Shown here one piece after another: positions 1 through 11,665 of a stretch of DNA of 64,000 nucleotides (its first letter is position 1; every line of letters begins with the position of its first letter). The translations under genes were made by a program, and so were the position numbers. The stretch is from Paraspadella gotoi. Its lineage: Eukaryota; Chaetognatha. The notes under the pieces are model-generated. The model did no database searches. It saw nothing but the letters and a program-made list of their open reading frames with translations, and was not told where the DNA came from. The stretch is taken from the NCBI GenBank assembly GCA_051294375.1, contig CM119270.1, positions 18,895,272 to 18,959,271 on the forward strand, given 5' to 3'.

Positions 1-300
1 TCTTTTTTTCTTTTCTTTTCTTTTCTTTTCTTTTCTTGTCCGAGATGCTCCATCGATTTTTTCGAAAGGGGCAGCGCGGCGGCAGCCTTTGCGAGCAAAA
101 GCAGGAAGGTCCAGGCTCCGTGCCGCGCGGGCTGAAAAGAGGGTCCGGTGCCCCTCGTGGATAGGGATCCGGAGCCCGAACGGAGGACGCGGCTGCCGTG
201 CCCGAGAGGTCGTGGGGTCAAAGACGAAACATCGGTGACTTGTTTGAAGGGAAAGGAAAAGAAAAGGGAGGAAAGAGGAGGAGGAAGAGGAAGAGGAAGA
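1..300. repeat. Block S, copy 1 (direct repeat of about 10366-10668)
   Basis: A short (TTTTC)n start is followed by a GC-rich block running from the 'cgagatgctc' motif near 41 through 'cgcgcgggctgaaaagag' near 125 to a GGA/GAA purine tract. The same block recurs in the same orientation at about 10366-10668 with mostly single-base indels between the copies. I recognise no protein in either strand. Its right edge melts into purine repeats where the left palindrome arm begins. Confidence 0.85.
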
Positions 301-987
301 AGGGGGGGGGGAGAGAAGGAAGGAAATAAAATGGGGTAAAGGTGAAAACGGTAAAAAGGGTAGAGGTAGAGTAAAAAGGTGACAAAGAAGGGAGGCTGCA
401 AAGAAAATATTAAAATAGAGAGGACGTAAGAAACAAGTGAAAAAACGAGGAACAATAATCGGAGAACCGTTGAACAAAGGAAAAAGAGGAGGTTAGGAGA
501 AGAAAAGAGGTAGATGTACCCGAATAGAGACGAACCGGGCTCAAGCGTAGGGCTGGACGTTGCGAGCAAATGTACCCTAAACGATGTAAAACGGGAACGA
601 GAGAATGTCGGGGACAGAACACGTGCCATTTCTTCTTCTTTTCTCCATTTCTCTTTTGCCATTCTCTTCTCTCTTTCCATTTTCCGGGAAATTTCACAGA
701 TTTAAATGCCATAAAAAAACAAATCCGCGAGCCACTACCTCGCTAATTCGCCAGTCGCGGCGACTCGACCCCCAAAAGTTTTTTCTTCTTTCCTTTTTTA
801 TTTTTTTTTCCCGTTTTTTTTCTTTTCATTTGTTTTCTCGTTTTGTTTTGTTTTGTAAAGGAATAATAGAAATCCATATTGTCCGAGAGAGGATTCTAAA
901 AACGCTCAACATCTGTTTTATTTGATTTATTTCGCTTTTTTTTTCAACTCTCTTCTCAGTTCCGTTGGAGAGTTTCTTTGTTACTAC

Positions 988-1036
988 TCTTTCACTTTTT
1001 TCACCTTTTTCACTTTTTCACTTTTTCACTTTTTCT
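988..1036. repeat. (CACTTTTT)n short tandem repeat
   Basis: The units 'tttcacttttt' are repeated about five times. The mirror copy lies at about 17610-17660 in the right arm. Confidence 0.8.
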
Positions 1037-1805
1037 TTAACTTTCGAGTAATAGCTCCACTTTAACCCTTTCACCCCCCACCCCCTTCTCCCTTCCTCTC
1101 CTCTTCGCTTCCGTCGACGTCCGAAAAGAGGAAAAGAAAATTTATGTGACGTTGGGCGAATAAAACTGGCCACCTTGGTTAGCGGCCCCGCCCGGCTGTA
1201 AATAGCCCCGTCATTCCGGAAAATATCCCCGGACGCGGCGGCCGCCCTGTAAATAAGCCTCTTTCACCTTGGCCGTCATTCCTCTCACCTTTTATCCTGG
1301 GATGGTGAAAGTTTGGTGAGAGTGAATTTCCGGTTTCATGGTGCAAAAGTGGATTCTATGGCGCGAGAGAGAGCTTTTCTCAGAAATGCGCAAGAGATGT
1401 AGGTTTCAGTGTTGCGTCTTTCCTTTGCAAAATTTAATGTTTTCCATTAAATTTTCTACTTCCTTGTCCTTTTTTCATATCTTCTTTGTTCATATTTATT
1501 TTTATTGAATCTTTTTTTCTTTTCCATATATTCATACCATTTATCCTTTTCCTTTCCCTTTTCCTTTCATATTCCATCAACCGAATCGCTCTCCTATTAT
1601 TATTCGTCCCTTTCCTTCCTTCCCAACTCAGTAATCATGACCGGTGCTCATTCACGCCTCGCGATTCTCATTAATGCTTCGAAAATAATCAAGCTGATTA
1701 TCGTTTTTATTATGGGTTCGACTCTTTACCTTATCACAATCTCTCGCCTCTCACCGCCCACGGACTCACGACGGTTTCACCTTCACATTCACCGTGAATC
1801 CACCC

Positions 1806-1868
1806 ACTCTCTCTATCCTTCTCTCTTCTTTCTCTTTCTCCTCCTCTCTCTTCCTCTCTCTCTCTCTC

Positions 1869-1935
<67 letters not shown>

Positions 1936-1940
1936 CTCGC
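1806..1940. repeat. (CT)n tract, left arm
   Basis: An almost pure CT dinucleotide tract with rare interruptions. Its counterpart in the right arm is the 100-base AG tract at 16731-16830. Confidence 0.95.
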
Positions 1941-2209
1941 CTACTCCTTGACGACGACTTATAATGAATTCATGATTTTTCCCTGGCCTATTCACGGCCC
2001 ATCGCTCCAGCTGCAATTTGTTGATTTTTAATTTCAAATTTTCATCGTTTCTTAATTTATATCTGGTTAAAATTAAGGGTTTAAGAATTAAAAAACGGAA
2101 ATTCAATATTCGAATTCCATGTTGGCAGCAGCCGCGAACTTTAAATTAACTTACCTTCGATTAACATCGTGAACACAATTCCTTTTTCCTCCACAACTGC
2201 ACAAACAAT

Positions 2210-2440
2210 CGCCTTTTCCAACCCACAAAATGCCACCGACAATCCCTTTTCCACCAAAAATGCCACCACAATCCTTTTTTTCCACCCACAAATTCCACAC
2301 AATCTCTTTTTCTACACAAATGCCACCAACAATCCTTTTTCCACCACAAATTCCACAATCAAATGCCACCACAATCCCTTTTTCCACCACAAATGCCACC
2401 ACAATCCCATTTTTCACCACAAATGCACCACAAAATCTCT
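2210..2440. repeat. About 30-bp tandem repeat, left arm
   Basis: About eight degenerate copies of a unit built from 'ccaccacaaatgccacca' plus 'caatccctttttc'. The mirror array is at 16225-16495. Frames here read as TNATTIPFS-like repeats, which is a translation artefact. Confidence 0.85.
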
Positions 2441-2639
2441 GTCTCCAACTCGCAAACTCGTCCCGATCCGATTCACTTTGACTTTGGGGTCAACACTCGA
2501 TCTCAAGATCTTTGGCGCCGTCTTTATCTCCGCGCTCTTTTCCATTTTTGCGCCAGTGACGCCGTTTTCTTTTCCGTTCAAAGGCCCGTTTGAAGAGACC
2601 TCATCCCCAAGCCCGCTTAACTCACCAGCACCCACCCAA

Positions 2640-3120
2640 TTCATTTGCGTTCATAAAAATCAAACTTTTTTTTCTCTTTTTCTTTTATACTTTTTTTTCT
2701 TTCAGATTTATTTTTATTTTTCCTTATCTCCTTTTATATTGACTCTTTCCTTACTTTTCTCCTATATCTTTATTTTTCACCTTCTCTTTTACCCTTTCTA
2801 TCTGCTTTTTAATTTCTTCTCTCTCTTCCCTTTTTCTTTTCTTTTCTTCCTCTCATTCCTTCTCTTCTCCTTCTCCCGTTTGTTGCTCTCTCTTTTAATT
2901 TCGACTTGCCCTCTTCTCTTTGACGCCCCTTCAATCACATATTTCGCTGCGTATTTGGCTCCGCCCACTTTCTTTTCCCTTCTCTCTCTTTTTTTCTCTT
3001 CTTCTCTTCTCTTCTCTTCTTTTTTTTCTCTTCTTCTTCGCTTCTCTTCTCTCTTCTTCTCTTAATCTGCCCTCATCATTTCATTGCTCCTTTTCCTCTC
3101 CTTCGCGCCCTTTGATTTTT
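2640..3120. repeat. Pyrimidine-rich low-complexity stretch
   Basis: Mostly T and C with (TTCTC)n near 2990-3060. No gene is seen. The mirror is at about 15570-16020. Confidence 0.8.
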
Positions 3121-3139
3121 ATAGTTTAGTCCGGGCTTG

Positions 3140-3785
3140 TCTCCGTTTATTTTCTTTCCTTTCCTCCTTTTACTTCTTTCTTTTCTTCCTTATACTTTTC
3201 TGGCATTCCTCCCATTTACTTTCTTTCCTTCACTCCCTCTTTGCTTTCTTTCCTTTCCTCCCTTTTACTTTCTTTTCTTTACTCCCTTTTACTTTCTTTT
3301 CCTTCCTTCCTTATATCTTCTTCCTTTCCTCCCGTATACTTTCTTTCTTCTTCCTTACACTTCTTTCCATTCCTTCATTTACATTCTTTTTCTTCCCACC
3401 CTCTTTGCTTTCTTCTTTTCCTCCCTTTTACTATCTTCCTTAGCTCTCTTTTACTTTTTATTCTTTTCTCGTTTCCTCCTTATTACTTTCTTTCCTTTCC
3501 TCCCTTTTACTTTCTTTCCTTTCCTCCCTTATACTTTCTTTTCCTTACTCCCTTTTTACTTTCTTTTCTTTTCCTTTTATATTTCTTTCCTTTCCTCCCT
3601 TTTGATCTTTTCTTCCCTCCCTTTTACTTTCTTTCCTTTCCTCCTCTTTTATTTTCTTTTCTTCCTCCTATCTTCCTTTTTACTTTCTTTTCCTTTCCTC
3701 CATATTCTTTCTTTCATTTTCTCTTTTCCTCCTTTTAACTTTCTTTCTTTCCTCCTTTTACTTTCTCTCCTTTCCTCTCTTCACC
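3140..3785. repeat. 24-bp homopyrimidine minisatellite, left arm
   Basis: About 27 degenerate copies of a 24-base unit containing 'tttactttctttcctttcct' then 'ccct'. The strand is almost purely pyrimidine, so long phenylalanine/leucine/serine frames are open by chance. The mirror array is at 14880-15530. Confidence 0.9.
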
Positions 3786-3890
3786 TTTTGACTCGGGCCG
3801 GGTTTCCTTCTCGTCCCCGGATTTATACCAAGAGGGAAGATTTTCCACGGTCCAAGAATTCTCGAGTCGTATTCCATTTTAACATCGGAA

Positions 3891-3923
3891 AAGAGAGAGA
3901 GAGATGAGAGAGAGGGAGCGAGT

Positions 3924-3957
<34 letters not shown>

Positions 3958-4092
3958 AAAGAGAGAGAGAGAGAGAGAAAAGAGAGGAGAGAAAGAGAGA
4001 GAAAGAGAGAGAGAGAGTAAACGTATTCCATGGGTACTTCATGATCGTTAAAGAAACTTCGCAATGACAATAAATGCATCGATGACTTCGTC

Positions 4093-4124
<32 letters not shown>

Positions 4125-4131
4125 GAAGGAG

Positions 4132-4175
<44 letters not shown>

Positions 4176-4196
4176 ACGAGAGATAGAGAGAGATGA
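3891..4196. repeat. Paired (AG)n tracts flanking a short unique segment
   Basis: AG tracts at 3891-4017 and 4096-4196 flank unique sequence that includes 'tcgatgacttcgtctag'. The same arrangement, reversed, is at 14411-14760. Confidence 0.95.
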
Positions 4197-4339
4197 TAGG
4201 AGGGAGAGAAAGCAGAGGACAGAAGAGAGCGTGTTGTATTTGGTTTATTTTCGTAAACCGTACGCCCCTATCGCTCTCTTCCTCGTTCACCCTTCGGCTC
4301 TGCAAAAAGCCGTTCCAATCCACCGGAAAGCGAAATTTG

Positions 4340-4740
4340 CTCATCCGCATACAAGGATCAGGGGCCAGTATTTGTCAACGCGTCCTAGTTTGTGCCACTG
4401 GCGTCGTACGTACGCAAGTCATGTTGTCCGCCGTAGTTTCGCGCGTCGTTCCATCTGTTTTGCCACGGACTTCAATGCTTCCATTTGTTGCGCATTGTGT
4501 CAGTTGCGTCATTTTCTGAGGCGTCTATTCATCAACTCCACGGCCTTCAACGGCATTTTGCCGCCAGTCTTTCGCATACCGCTCATTTGCCGCCACTCTC
4601 CTGGCGCCACCCCCCCCCCACACGCCACCGCGCCACCGCCCGCAAGCAGCAACTCGCGCCGAGTTCATCAACTGGCCCCCCATTTGCTTCTGCGACGCTG
4701 CCTGACTCCAATTTCTTTCCGTCAACACTGATGCGCTACG
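4340..4740. repeat. Degenerate GC-rich minisatellite-like stretch
   Basis: Irregularly repeated 'ttgtgccacgg' and 'gcgtcgttcca' elements with a (C)n run near 4610. The clearer version is in the right arm at about 13990-14300. Several frames are open by chance and match no family I know. Confidence 0.55.
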
Positions 4741-4799
4741 ACCTTCTGCAAGGATGGAATCCACGTGTGATGCGTCGGAACCCAATCTAGTACAGATTT

Positions 4800-5220
4800 T
4801 TAACCAATTATTTTTTATTATCCTTAGAAATAAATTTATTCATATTCGTTGAATCAATTAGCTTTTTTAACATTCTATCCTCTAAATCTCATTTGCAGTA
4901 ATAGCAGCATAATGCGGCACAGGTTCAACCCATGGCATCTCTTCATTTTACTGTCAAAATAACTTTGATTGTTTTTAAAATATCTGATTTAGTTATAAAA
5001 TAATATTTATCTTTTCATCGACAATGTTTTGAAGAACTCATTACTTATATACAATTCACCATAAATAATATAATAAAGCCTATTTTACTATTCGGTTGCA
5101 CTATATGTATTTTAAACTGCACGGGCCCAGAACTTAACAATTTCCAAGAAATTCTTTTCTGTTCAGTTAATAAAAAAATAGATCCTCTCAATGAATTCCC
5201 AAGTCTTTAACCAGTTTAAT
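4800..5220. other. AT-rich stretch without a gene (left arm)
   Basis: Mirrored at about 13560-13950. I see no gene or motif of note. Confidence 0.6.
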
Positions 5221-5264
5221 TGTTAATCAGTCTTATAGTTCCCACTTACTTGACGTTGATGGTG

Positions 5265-5960
5265 CAGGATTGTGCCACCGTGGATTCCGCCCACCTGGAT
5301 TTCTACCCAATAGGATTGGGCCATATAATTGCGGTCATATATTTTTTCGCCCACATAGGTTCCGCCACATATGATTTGCCCACTAAGTCTATCACATCTC
5401 ATATATACTTACTGATACTTCTCCTCATATCAGTAATTCTTCGCGAATCAAGGGATACCATTCGCCAATCAATACGACCTCACTTCGCCAATCATAATCC
5501 TTCGCAAATCACTGCTCTTTCTCTTCGTCACATCAATTGCTACTCTTAGCCAATCAGTATCCTTCGCCAATCACACTGCATCCCCGCCTTAGCCATCAAC
5601 CAAACTACCTGAACGCGATTGATCGACGACCGGAAATACGAGAGACTCGATGAAAGGAGGGAGTAGAGAGGAGGAGGAGGAGGAGGAAGAGAAATCGAGA
5701 AGAGGAACGAAAGAGAAAAGAGAAGGATAAAAGAGAAAAGGGGGGGGCGAGAGGGGGGGAGAGAGAGGCGCGATTCGCGAGAGGTCAGGATGTGGAATTC
5801 AATGGAGAGACCAGGATGTAATTTCAAAAGACGTGATGTAATTTGAAAGGACCAGCATGGAATTGCAAAAGACAAGGATGTAATTCCAAAAGACCGGCAT
5901 TATTTCAAAAGACTAGGATGGATTGGACAGATCAGAATGTATCTTGCAAAATACCAGAAT
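5265..5960. repeat. Three adjacent degenerate minisatellite families, left arm
   Basis: In order: a roughly 17-20-base family around 'cgcccacataggatt' (about 5265-5400), a family around 'cttcgccaatca' (about 5430-5590), and a roughly 22-23-base family around 'acatcctggtcttttgaa' read on the other strand (about 5770-5960). The mirrors are at 13395-13515, 13140-13340 and 12780-12970. A (GGA)n run lies between the last two. Confidence 0.75.
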
Positions 5961-7060
5961 GTAAATTGATAGACGGATTGTGACTGGACTTAGGCAACGA
6001 TTTCTCGTTCTTCTAATGGTCATCTTGGGGCCGAAGGATTTGCGAAGAGAAAAGGAGAAGGAGCAGTGAATAGATTTAGAGGGAGGCTGTGAATCTCGCT
6101 CTCTATCTCGCTAGAAGAGACGATGATTAATAATTGGAGAGATTTCGAATGATTGAAAGGCTCTTCCGACGATTAAATCTCTCCTGGACCAAAGAGAGAG
6201 ACGAGAAGGGAGAGAGAGAGACGAGAGAAGAGGAGAGGAGGGAGGAGGGAGAGAGAGAAGCGATGAGAGAGAGGAGATGAGTGGACAGAAAGAAAGAGAA
6301 GAATAGGAGAGAGAGGAGGAAGAGAGAGAGGGAGAAGGAGGATTGGTAAGGAAAGGAGAGTAAGGTAAGTTGAAAGTTGCGTTAGAAAGGTAAGGAAGGA
6401 AGGCGGGCGGCGGGTGAAAAGTCGGAGAGTGAGGGAGAGTACTTACCTACCCTGGGTTAGGGCGAGGGAGAGAAAGGTTCAAGCGGAGAGTAAATAAAGA
6501 GGAGTGTGAAGTAGATGTGAAAATGGTCATTTTAAGGGCGGGAGTGAAATGAGGTCAAAGAAGTGAGGTTTAGAGAGTGAGTTGAGAGGAAGATAGGGAA
6601 AATGAAAGATGAGAAGGTAAATAGGTTATAAAATGACTACAGGGGTAGAAAAAAGGGTAAAAAATGGAAATAGCTTGAAGGGAAGAGGTAAGTTCAGGGT
6701 AAGGGCGAAGCTTTATTAAGTTCATTAAACTCGGAAGCGTCCACACGAGAAAAGTAAGATCTGCGGCCAGCGCTGACCTTACCCATCTCTTCGTACCCAC
6801 ACGGCTCTCACAGCCCTTTGCCTGCCCTTTCGAAACCCAAACGGCTGTTCTCTAGCGGCCTTGCCTTACTCTAAAATCCCGTCTACTCGATCTTGTAACC
6901 TTCATTTACCCAACGACGCTCTTCTCTCACGAAAACGACCACTTCTCCTCGGAATTAATCAAAAACCACCCCACCCCACCACCCACCTCTTTCTCGTAAA
7001 TTCCGTCTCATCTTCTTTCCCGGACTTTTCTACCCTAGAAATCTTTTAATTATGATTCTG
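5961..7060. other. Purine-rich and unique arm sequence without a gene
   Basis: This holds G/A-rich DNA with scattered AG runs (about 6190-6400) and unique sequence around 6680-6950. All of it is mirrored at about 11690-12780. No coding signal is convincing. Confidence 0.6.
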
Positions 7061-7067
7061 ATTCAGT

Positions 7068-7101
7068 GTGGGCGACGACGACGACGACGACGACGATAAC
7101 A
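7068..7101. repeat. (ACG)n microsatellite, left arm
   Basis: A perfect GAC trinucleotide run followed by (AAC)n. The mirror is at about 11630-11665. Confidence 0.9.
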
Positions 7102-7139
7102 ACAACAAACGTCCCTCGTGTCTCCATCCAAAATACGCG

Positions 7140-7538
7140 ATCTCTCTCTCTCTATCTCTCTCTCTCTCTCTCATCTCTCTCTCTTCTCTCTCTCATCTCT
7201 CTCTCCTCTCTCTCTCTCTCTCTTTTCTCTTTACCCTCTGTCTCCTCCGCTGGCCTGAACTCACTCTATCGCCACCCCCCCACACCAAACAACAAACAGA
7301 GACAGAGACAACGAAGACGCGCCTTCCTTCTTTCAGATTCAAATTAGCGCCCATGAATTTTTTTTTTTTGCGTGGGCTCTTCTTCTCTATCTTTTCGGAA
7401 ATTTCTGATTTCTAGAGAGAGAGAGAGAGAGAGAGAAGAGAGATGAGAGAGAGAGAGAATATCTCCGTCACGCCGGGAGGATTAAAGGGAAGCGAAAATC
7501 TTGTTTTGGTGAAGAAGAAAAATTGAAATGCAACCGGA

Positions 7539-7589
<51 letters not shown>

Positions 7590-7869
7590 TGGAGAGAATG
7601 CAACCGGCCTCCTTTTTTTATTTTTCTCATCAAAGAAACGAATAAAAAGAGGCGAAAAGGAGAGAGAGGGAGATAAATTAATTAAATTTCCAAAAAGTGA
7701 CAAAAGCTCAAAAAAAAAAAAAAAGAAAAATAAAAGAAATGCAGAAAAGGAGAGAATAAAAAAAGGGAGACATAAATTCGAGCATCCGCAAAATTTTTTC
7801 TCTCAATGTTTTCTTTCCAGATTAATTTTTGTTTATTTTTCAAGTTTTGACAACTTTTACACTTTCTTA

Positions 7870-7920
<51 letters not shown>
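7140..7920. repeat. Cluster of AG/CT tracts at the inner end of the left arm
   Basis: CT at about 7140-7235, AG at about 7415-7460 and 7540-7600, and CT at 7873-7920, separated by short unique pieces. The mirror order is seen at 10800-11580. Confidence 0.85.
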
Positions 7921-7922
<2 letters not shown>

Positions 7923-8064
7923 GCTCTTCTCTCTCCCTCCCTCCTTTCCATTTTAAAAACTGACCCATAAACTCACTTTCTCCTCCATAACGATCCAACC
8001 TTACTTCCCAAACCATCTCTTCTTCTTCTTCCTCCTCTTCTTCTTCTTTTTTCTTTTTCTTCTT

Positions 8065-8200
8065 NNNNNNNNNNNNNNNNNNNNNNNNNAAAAAAAAATT
8101 CATGGGCGCTAATTTGAATCTGAAAGAGGAAGGCGCGTCTTCGTTGTCTCTGTCTCTGTCGTTGTTTGGTGTGGGNNNNNNNNNNNNNNNNNNNNNNNNN
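8065..8200. other. Two 25-N gaps around an 86-base arm fragment
   Basis: N runs at 8065-8089 and 8176-8200. The 86 bases between them (8090-8175) match 11383-11470 in the same orientation and 7260-7370 inverted, so they are an extra copy of arm sequence. Confidence 0.85.
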
Positions 8201-8244
8201 AAGAGAGAGATTGGGTCAGTTTTTAAAATGGAAAGGAGGAGGAG

Positions 8245-8290
<46 letters not shown>
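8201..8290. repeat. Extra fragment of the inner arm end
   Basis: This begins with 'gattgggtcagtttttaaaa' and an AG tract. It matches about 10765-10860 directly and 7910-7970 inverted. Unique spacer sequence starts at about 8290. Confidence 0.8.
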
Positions 8291-8291
<1 letters not shown>

Positions 8292-9073
8292 AAAAAACCT
8301 GCCTGGAAGTAACGCGAATCCAAAGTGAAATCGAAATAAATCACAGCTGGACTTCGCGATTAAAAGAGAGAAGAGAGGATTTTGATTTTGTTCGTGAAAG
8401 AGAAAAACGAGGGATTTTTTCTTTTTCACTTTTTTCTTCTTTTTTTGAAAATCGATTTTTGAGAAAAATAAACCAGAAATTCAGAATCAGGGAAAATGAA
8501 TGATGGTTTTTTAAAAAAGATGAATCAGGTTTTATATGTTTGCTTCCTAAATGAATACGAATTGTTTTTTTAAGAAATTGATACAAGAAAAATTGTTTTT
8601 CAAACACAACGAAGTGAAAGGAAAAACTATCGAGAATTATAACATATGAATAAACATATTAAACTTGTGAATACTTCCGCGTTTATTGTCAAAACTGTGA
8701 ACGAAATTTGAAAGATACTGGTCGGAAAATAAGTTTTTTTAATATCATGTTGTATGTTTTGTAATATTAACTATATGAAAATATTGCCAATTACCAAAAG
8801 ATTTCATCGTCAGTCGCGAGTCGGATTCCCTGAACGACGAAGATGTGAAGAAGGAATTTGAAGTTCGGAGAAACGGAAGAAAGATAGAGATAGAGAGGAT
8901 TGATAACGAGAGGAAAAAAGATAGAGATAGAGAGGGATTGAAAAGAGAGAAGAAAGATAGAGATAGAAGAGGATAATTAAAAGAGAGGAAGAAAATACGG
9001 AGAGAGAGAGATGCTCATGAGTTCGACTACGAAGGCGGCCAAAAGGGCGAGAGTAAGATGGAAGTAGAGAGAC

Positions 9074-9105
<32 letters not shown>

Positions 9106-10340
9106 TCAGAATCAGAGATATGAGCAACGGAACCGAGGACTGGTCACGAATGACGGCGGAAGTAAGTCAATGAGGGGACGCGGAGCGCGGGGTGAGGAAT
9201 AAAGACGGGCGTGCCCTAAAGAGGATGAGTGAGACTTGAAAAGGGTAAGTGTGGGGATAAAGAGGCCGTGGCTGAGAGGATAATGAGTGATGGGTAAGGT
9301 CGAACGTCTGGATGAGATGAGGTCTGGGGATTTGAGTTTTGTTTGAAAAGCTACGGAGTAGTTGTGGCTGGAGATTAAGAGGTGAAAGGTTTGAGAAGAT
9401 TTGGAGGAAAAGGTGAGTAAAGATAAGCTCTGGTTTTAGAACTTTTTCCGAGGTAAGCGAATGAACAACGAGATTCGAAGATTATGAGGGTAAGGCCATT
9501 GGTCTTGTGAAAGTGAGCCTCGAAGGGTAAGGTGAAGGAACGAGAACCTTAGAAATGGGTGAGGCGATTGAAGAGGAAAGAGGAAGAAAAGAAAAGAGAA
9601 AGTAAATCGAAAGGAGAGAGAAATCGGTTAAAGGAAAATAAAAAAGATGGAAAAAGAAAAAAAAAAGGAAAAAAAGGTTTAAAAGAGGCGCATTCAGAGT
9701 CGAAAGAGACAAAAAAGGAGGAAGAGAAAAGAAGATAAAAAGGAAAAGAGGAAAGAGATATAAGATCGATGGATTGGAGGAAGAGGAAAAGGAGGAAAAA
9801 GAGAAATGAGATAAGAAAGTGGAGGAAGAAATAGTAATTTGGAACAAGATAGGAAAAGTAAAGAGAAAACTAAAGAGAAAGAAGAAAAGAAAACAGGAAA
9901 GAGTAAACAAAAAATTATATAGCGTAAATTTAATTGATATAATTTAATTGTAAGTTTTAATATTCATCAGCTGAAGTGGAAACGTGGGATGGGCGTGGGC
10001 GGACGACATCACGGTCTGAAAACTTGAAAGGGATTTTGGACTCTCTGGACGCAGGGTCCAGAGATCTGGACGAAAAAAAGTAAGTCGAGACGGTTCTAAC
10101 TAATACGTATAAACTTCCCTTTGAAATGATTCAAAATCGAACGATATTCTAAATGTTGAGCTTTTCTTCGGAAATGATTTTTGGATAGGAGACAAATCTC
10201 CGTCGTGCATGAGTCAACGCTGAAACCCGAAGCCATTTGAGGAGGAAAAATGTCCACATTTGAGTTATTTATCACTTTGTCGATAAAAAGGACTCGACTG
10301 TATTAGGGTCTCCGATAAACTCGACATTTCAAGTTTTTTT
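8291..10340. other. Spacer of the inverted repeat, no gene found
   Basis: AT-rich DNA to about 8860 is followed by three degenerate copies of a roughly 35-40-base unit containing 'aagatagagatagagagg' (about 8870-9000) and an AG tract at about 9070-9105. G/A-rich DNA follows to about 9910, then unique sequence. Open frames are low-complexity and I support no gene here. Confidence 0.6.
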
Positions 10341-10365
10341 TAATCTTTTTCTTTTTCTATTTTCT

Positions 10366-10668
10366 TCTCCTTTTTTTTCTTTCTTTTTCTTTTCTTATTC
10401 TTTCTTGTCCCGAGATGCTCATCGATTTTTTCGAAAGGCAGCGCGGCGGCAGCCTTTCGAGCAAAAGGCAGGAAGGTCGCAGGCTCCGTGCCGCGCGGGC
10501 TGAAAAGAGGCGTCCGGTGGCCCCTCGTGGATAGGGATCCGGAGCGCACGAACGGAGGACGCGGCTGCCGGGCCGAGAGGTTCCGTGGGGTCAAAGAACG
10601 AAACATCCGTGACTTGTTTGAAGGGAAAGGAAAGAAAAGGGAGGAAAGAGGAGGAGGAAGGGAAGAGA
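10366..10668. repeat. Block S, copy 2
   Basis: A direct repeat of bases 1-300. Differences are mainly one-base gains and losses, for example in 'cgaaagg(gg)cagcg'. It ends in a GAA/GGA tract that runs straight into the right arm at about 10690. Confidence 0.85.
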
Positions 10669-10799
10669 AGAAGAAGAAGAAAAAGAAAAAGAAGAAGAAG
10701 AGGAGGAGAAGAAGAAGAGATGTTTGGGAAGTAAGGTTGGATCGTTATGAGAGGAGAAAGTGAGTTTATGGGTCCAGTTTTTAAAAATGGAAAGGAGGG

Positions 10800-11185
10800 A
10801 GGGAGAGAGAAGAGAGAAGAGAGAGAAGAGAGAGAGAGAGAGAAGAAGAGAGAGAGAGAGAGAGAATTTAAGAAAAGTGTAAAGTTGTCAAAACTTGAAA
10901 ATAAACAAAATTAATCTGGAAAGAAAACATTGAGAGACAAAAATTTCTGCGGATGCTCGAATTTATGTCTCCCTTTTTTTATTCTCTTCCTTTTCTCGCA
11001 TTTCTTTTATTTTTCTTTTTTTTTTTTTTTTTGATAAGCTTTTTGTCACTTTTTTGGAATTATTAACTTTATCTCCCTCTCTCTCCTTTTCGCCTCTTTT
11101 TATTCGTTTCTTTGATGAGAAAAATAAAAAAGGAGGCGGTTGCATTCTCTCTCACTCTCTCTCTCTCTTCTCTTCTTCTCTCCTC

Positions 11186-11224
<39 letters not shown>

Positions 11225-11298
11225 GGTTGCATTCAATTTTTCTTCTTCACCAAACAAGATTTTCGCTTCCCTTTAATCCTCCCGGCGTGACGGAGATA

Positions 11299-11329
<31 letters not shown>

Positions 11330-11525
11330 CTCTCTCTAGAAATCAGAAATTTTCCGAAAGATAGAGAGAGAGCCCACGCAAAAAAAAAAAATTCATGGGC
11401 CGCTAATTTGAATCTGAAAGAAGGAAGGCGCGTCTTCGTTGTCTCTGTCTCTGTTTGTTGTTTGGTGTGGGGGGGTGGCGATAGAGCGAGTTCAGGCCAG
11501 CGGAGGAGACAGAGGTAAAGAGAAA

Positions 11526-11580
<55 letters not shown>
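10800..11580. repeat. AG/CT tract cluster, right arm
   Basis: AG at about 10805-10864, CT at 11145-11222 and 11300-11335, and AG at 11525-11588, each the mirror of a left-arm tract. Tract lengths differ between the arms. Confidence 0.85.
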
Positions 11581-11592
<12 letters not shown>

Positions 11593-11629
11593 GTCGCGTA
11601 TTTTGGATGGAGACCGAGGGACGTTTGTT

Positions 11630-11665
11630 GTTGTTATCGTCGTCGTCGTCGTCGTCGTCGTCGTC
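11630..11665. repeat. (CGT)n microsatellite, right arm
   Basis: A perfect GTC trinucleotide run, the mirror of 7068-7101. Confidence 0.9.

Larger units (their letters stand above)
300..8064 (+). repeat. Left arm of a 7.7-kb inverted repeat
   Basis: The reverse complement of this stretch reappears in colinear order at about 10690-18350. Matching pairs read by eye are 390-500/18160-18260, 720-780/17870-17940, 1140-1310/17345-17510, 2160-2460/16200-16510, 3780-3860/14790-14870, 4020-4090/14550-14625, 4800-5000/13750-13950, 5980-6100/12640-12780, 6680-6900/11850-12040, 7360-7500/11280-11400 and 7920-8060/10690-10800. Around 1189-1310 the arms differ only by single-base homopolymer indels; elsewhere small indels and substitutions are more frequent. 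The open frames inside are low-complexity and I see no gene. Confidence 0.93.

Noticed and set aside
2169-3907. Long open frames (up to 298 residues) rich in F, L, S, N and T
   Set aside because: They arise from stop-free pyrimidine repeats. All frames of the arrays stay open and there is no domain or codon bias.
4230-4790. Overlapping frames of 86-166 residues in GC-richer arm DNA
   Set aside because: The same frames are broken in the right-arm copy, and the sequence is a degenerate minisatellite.
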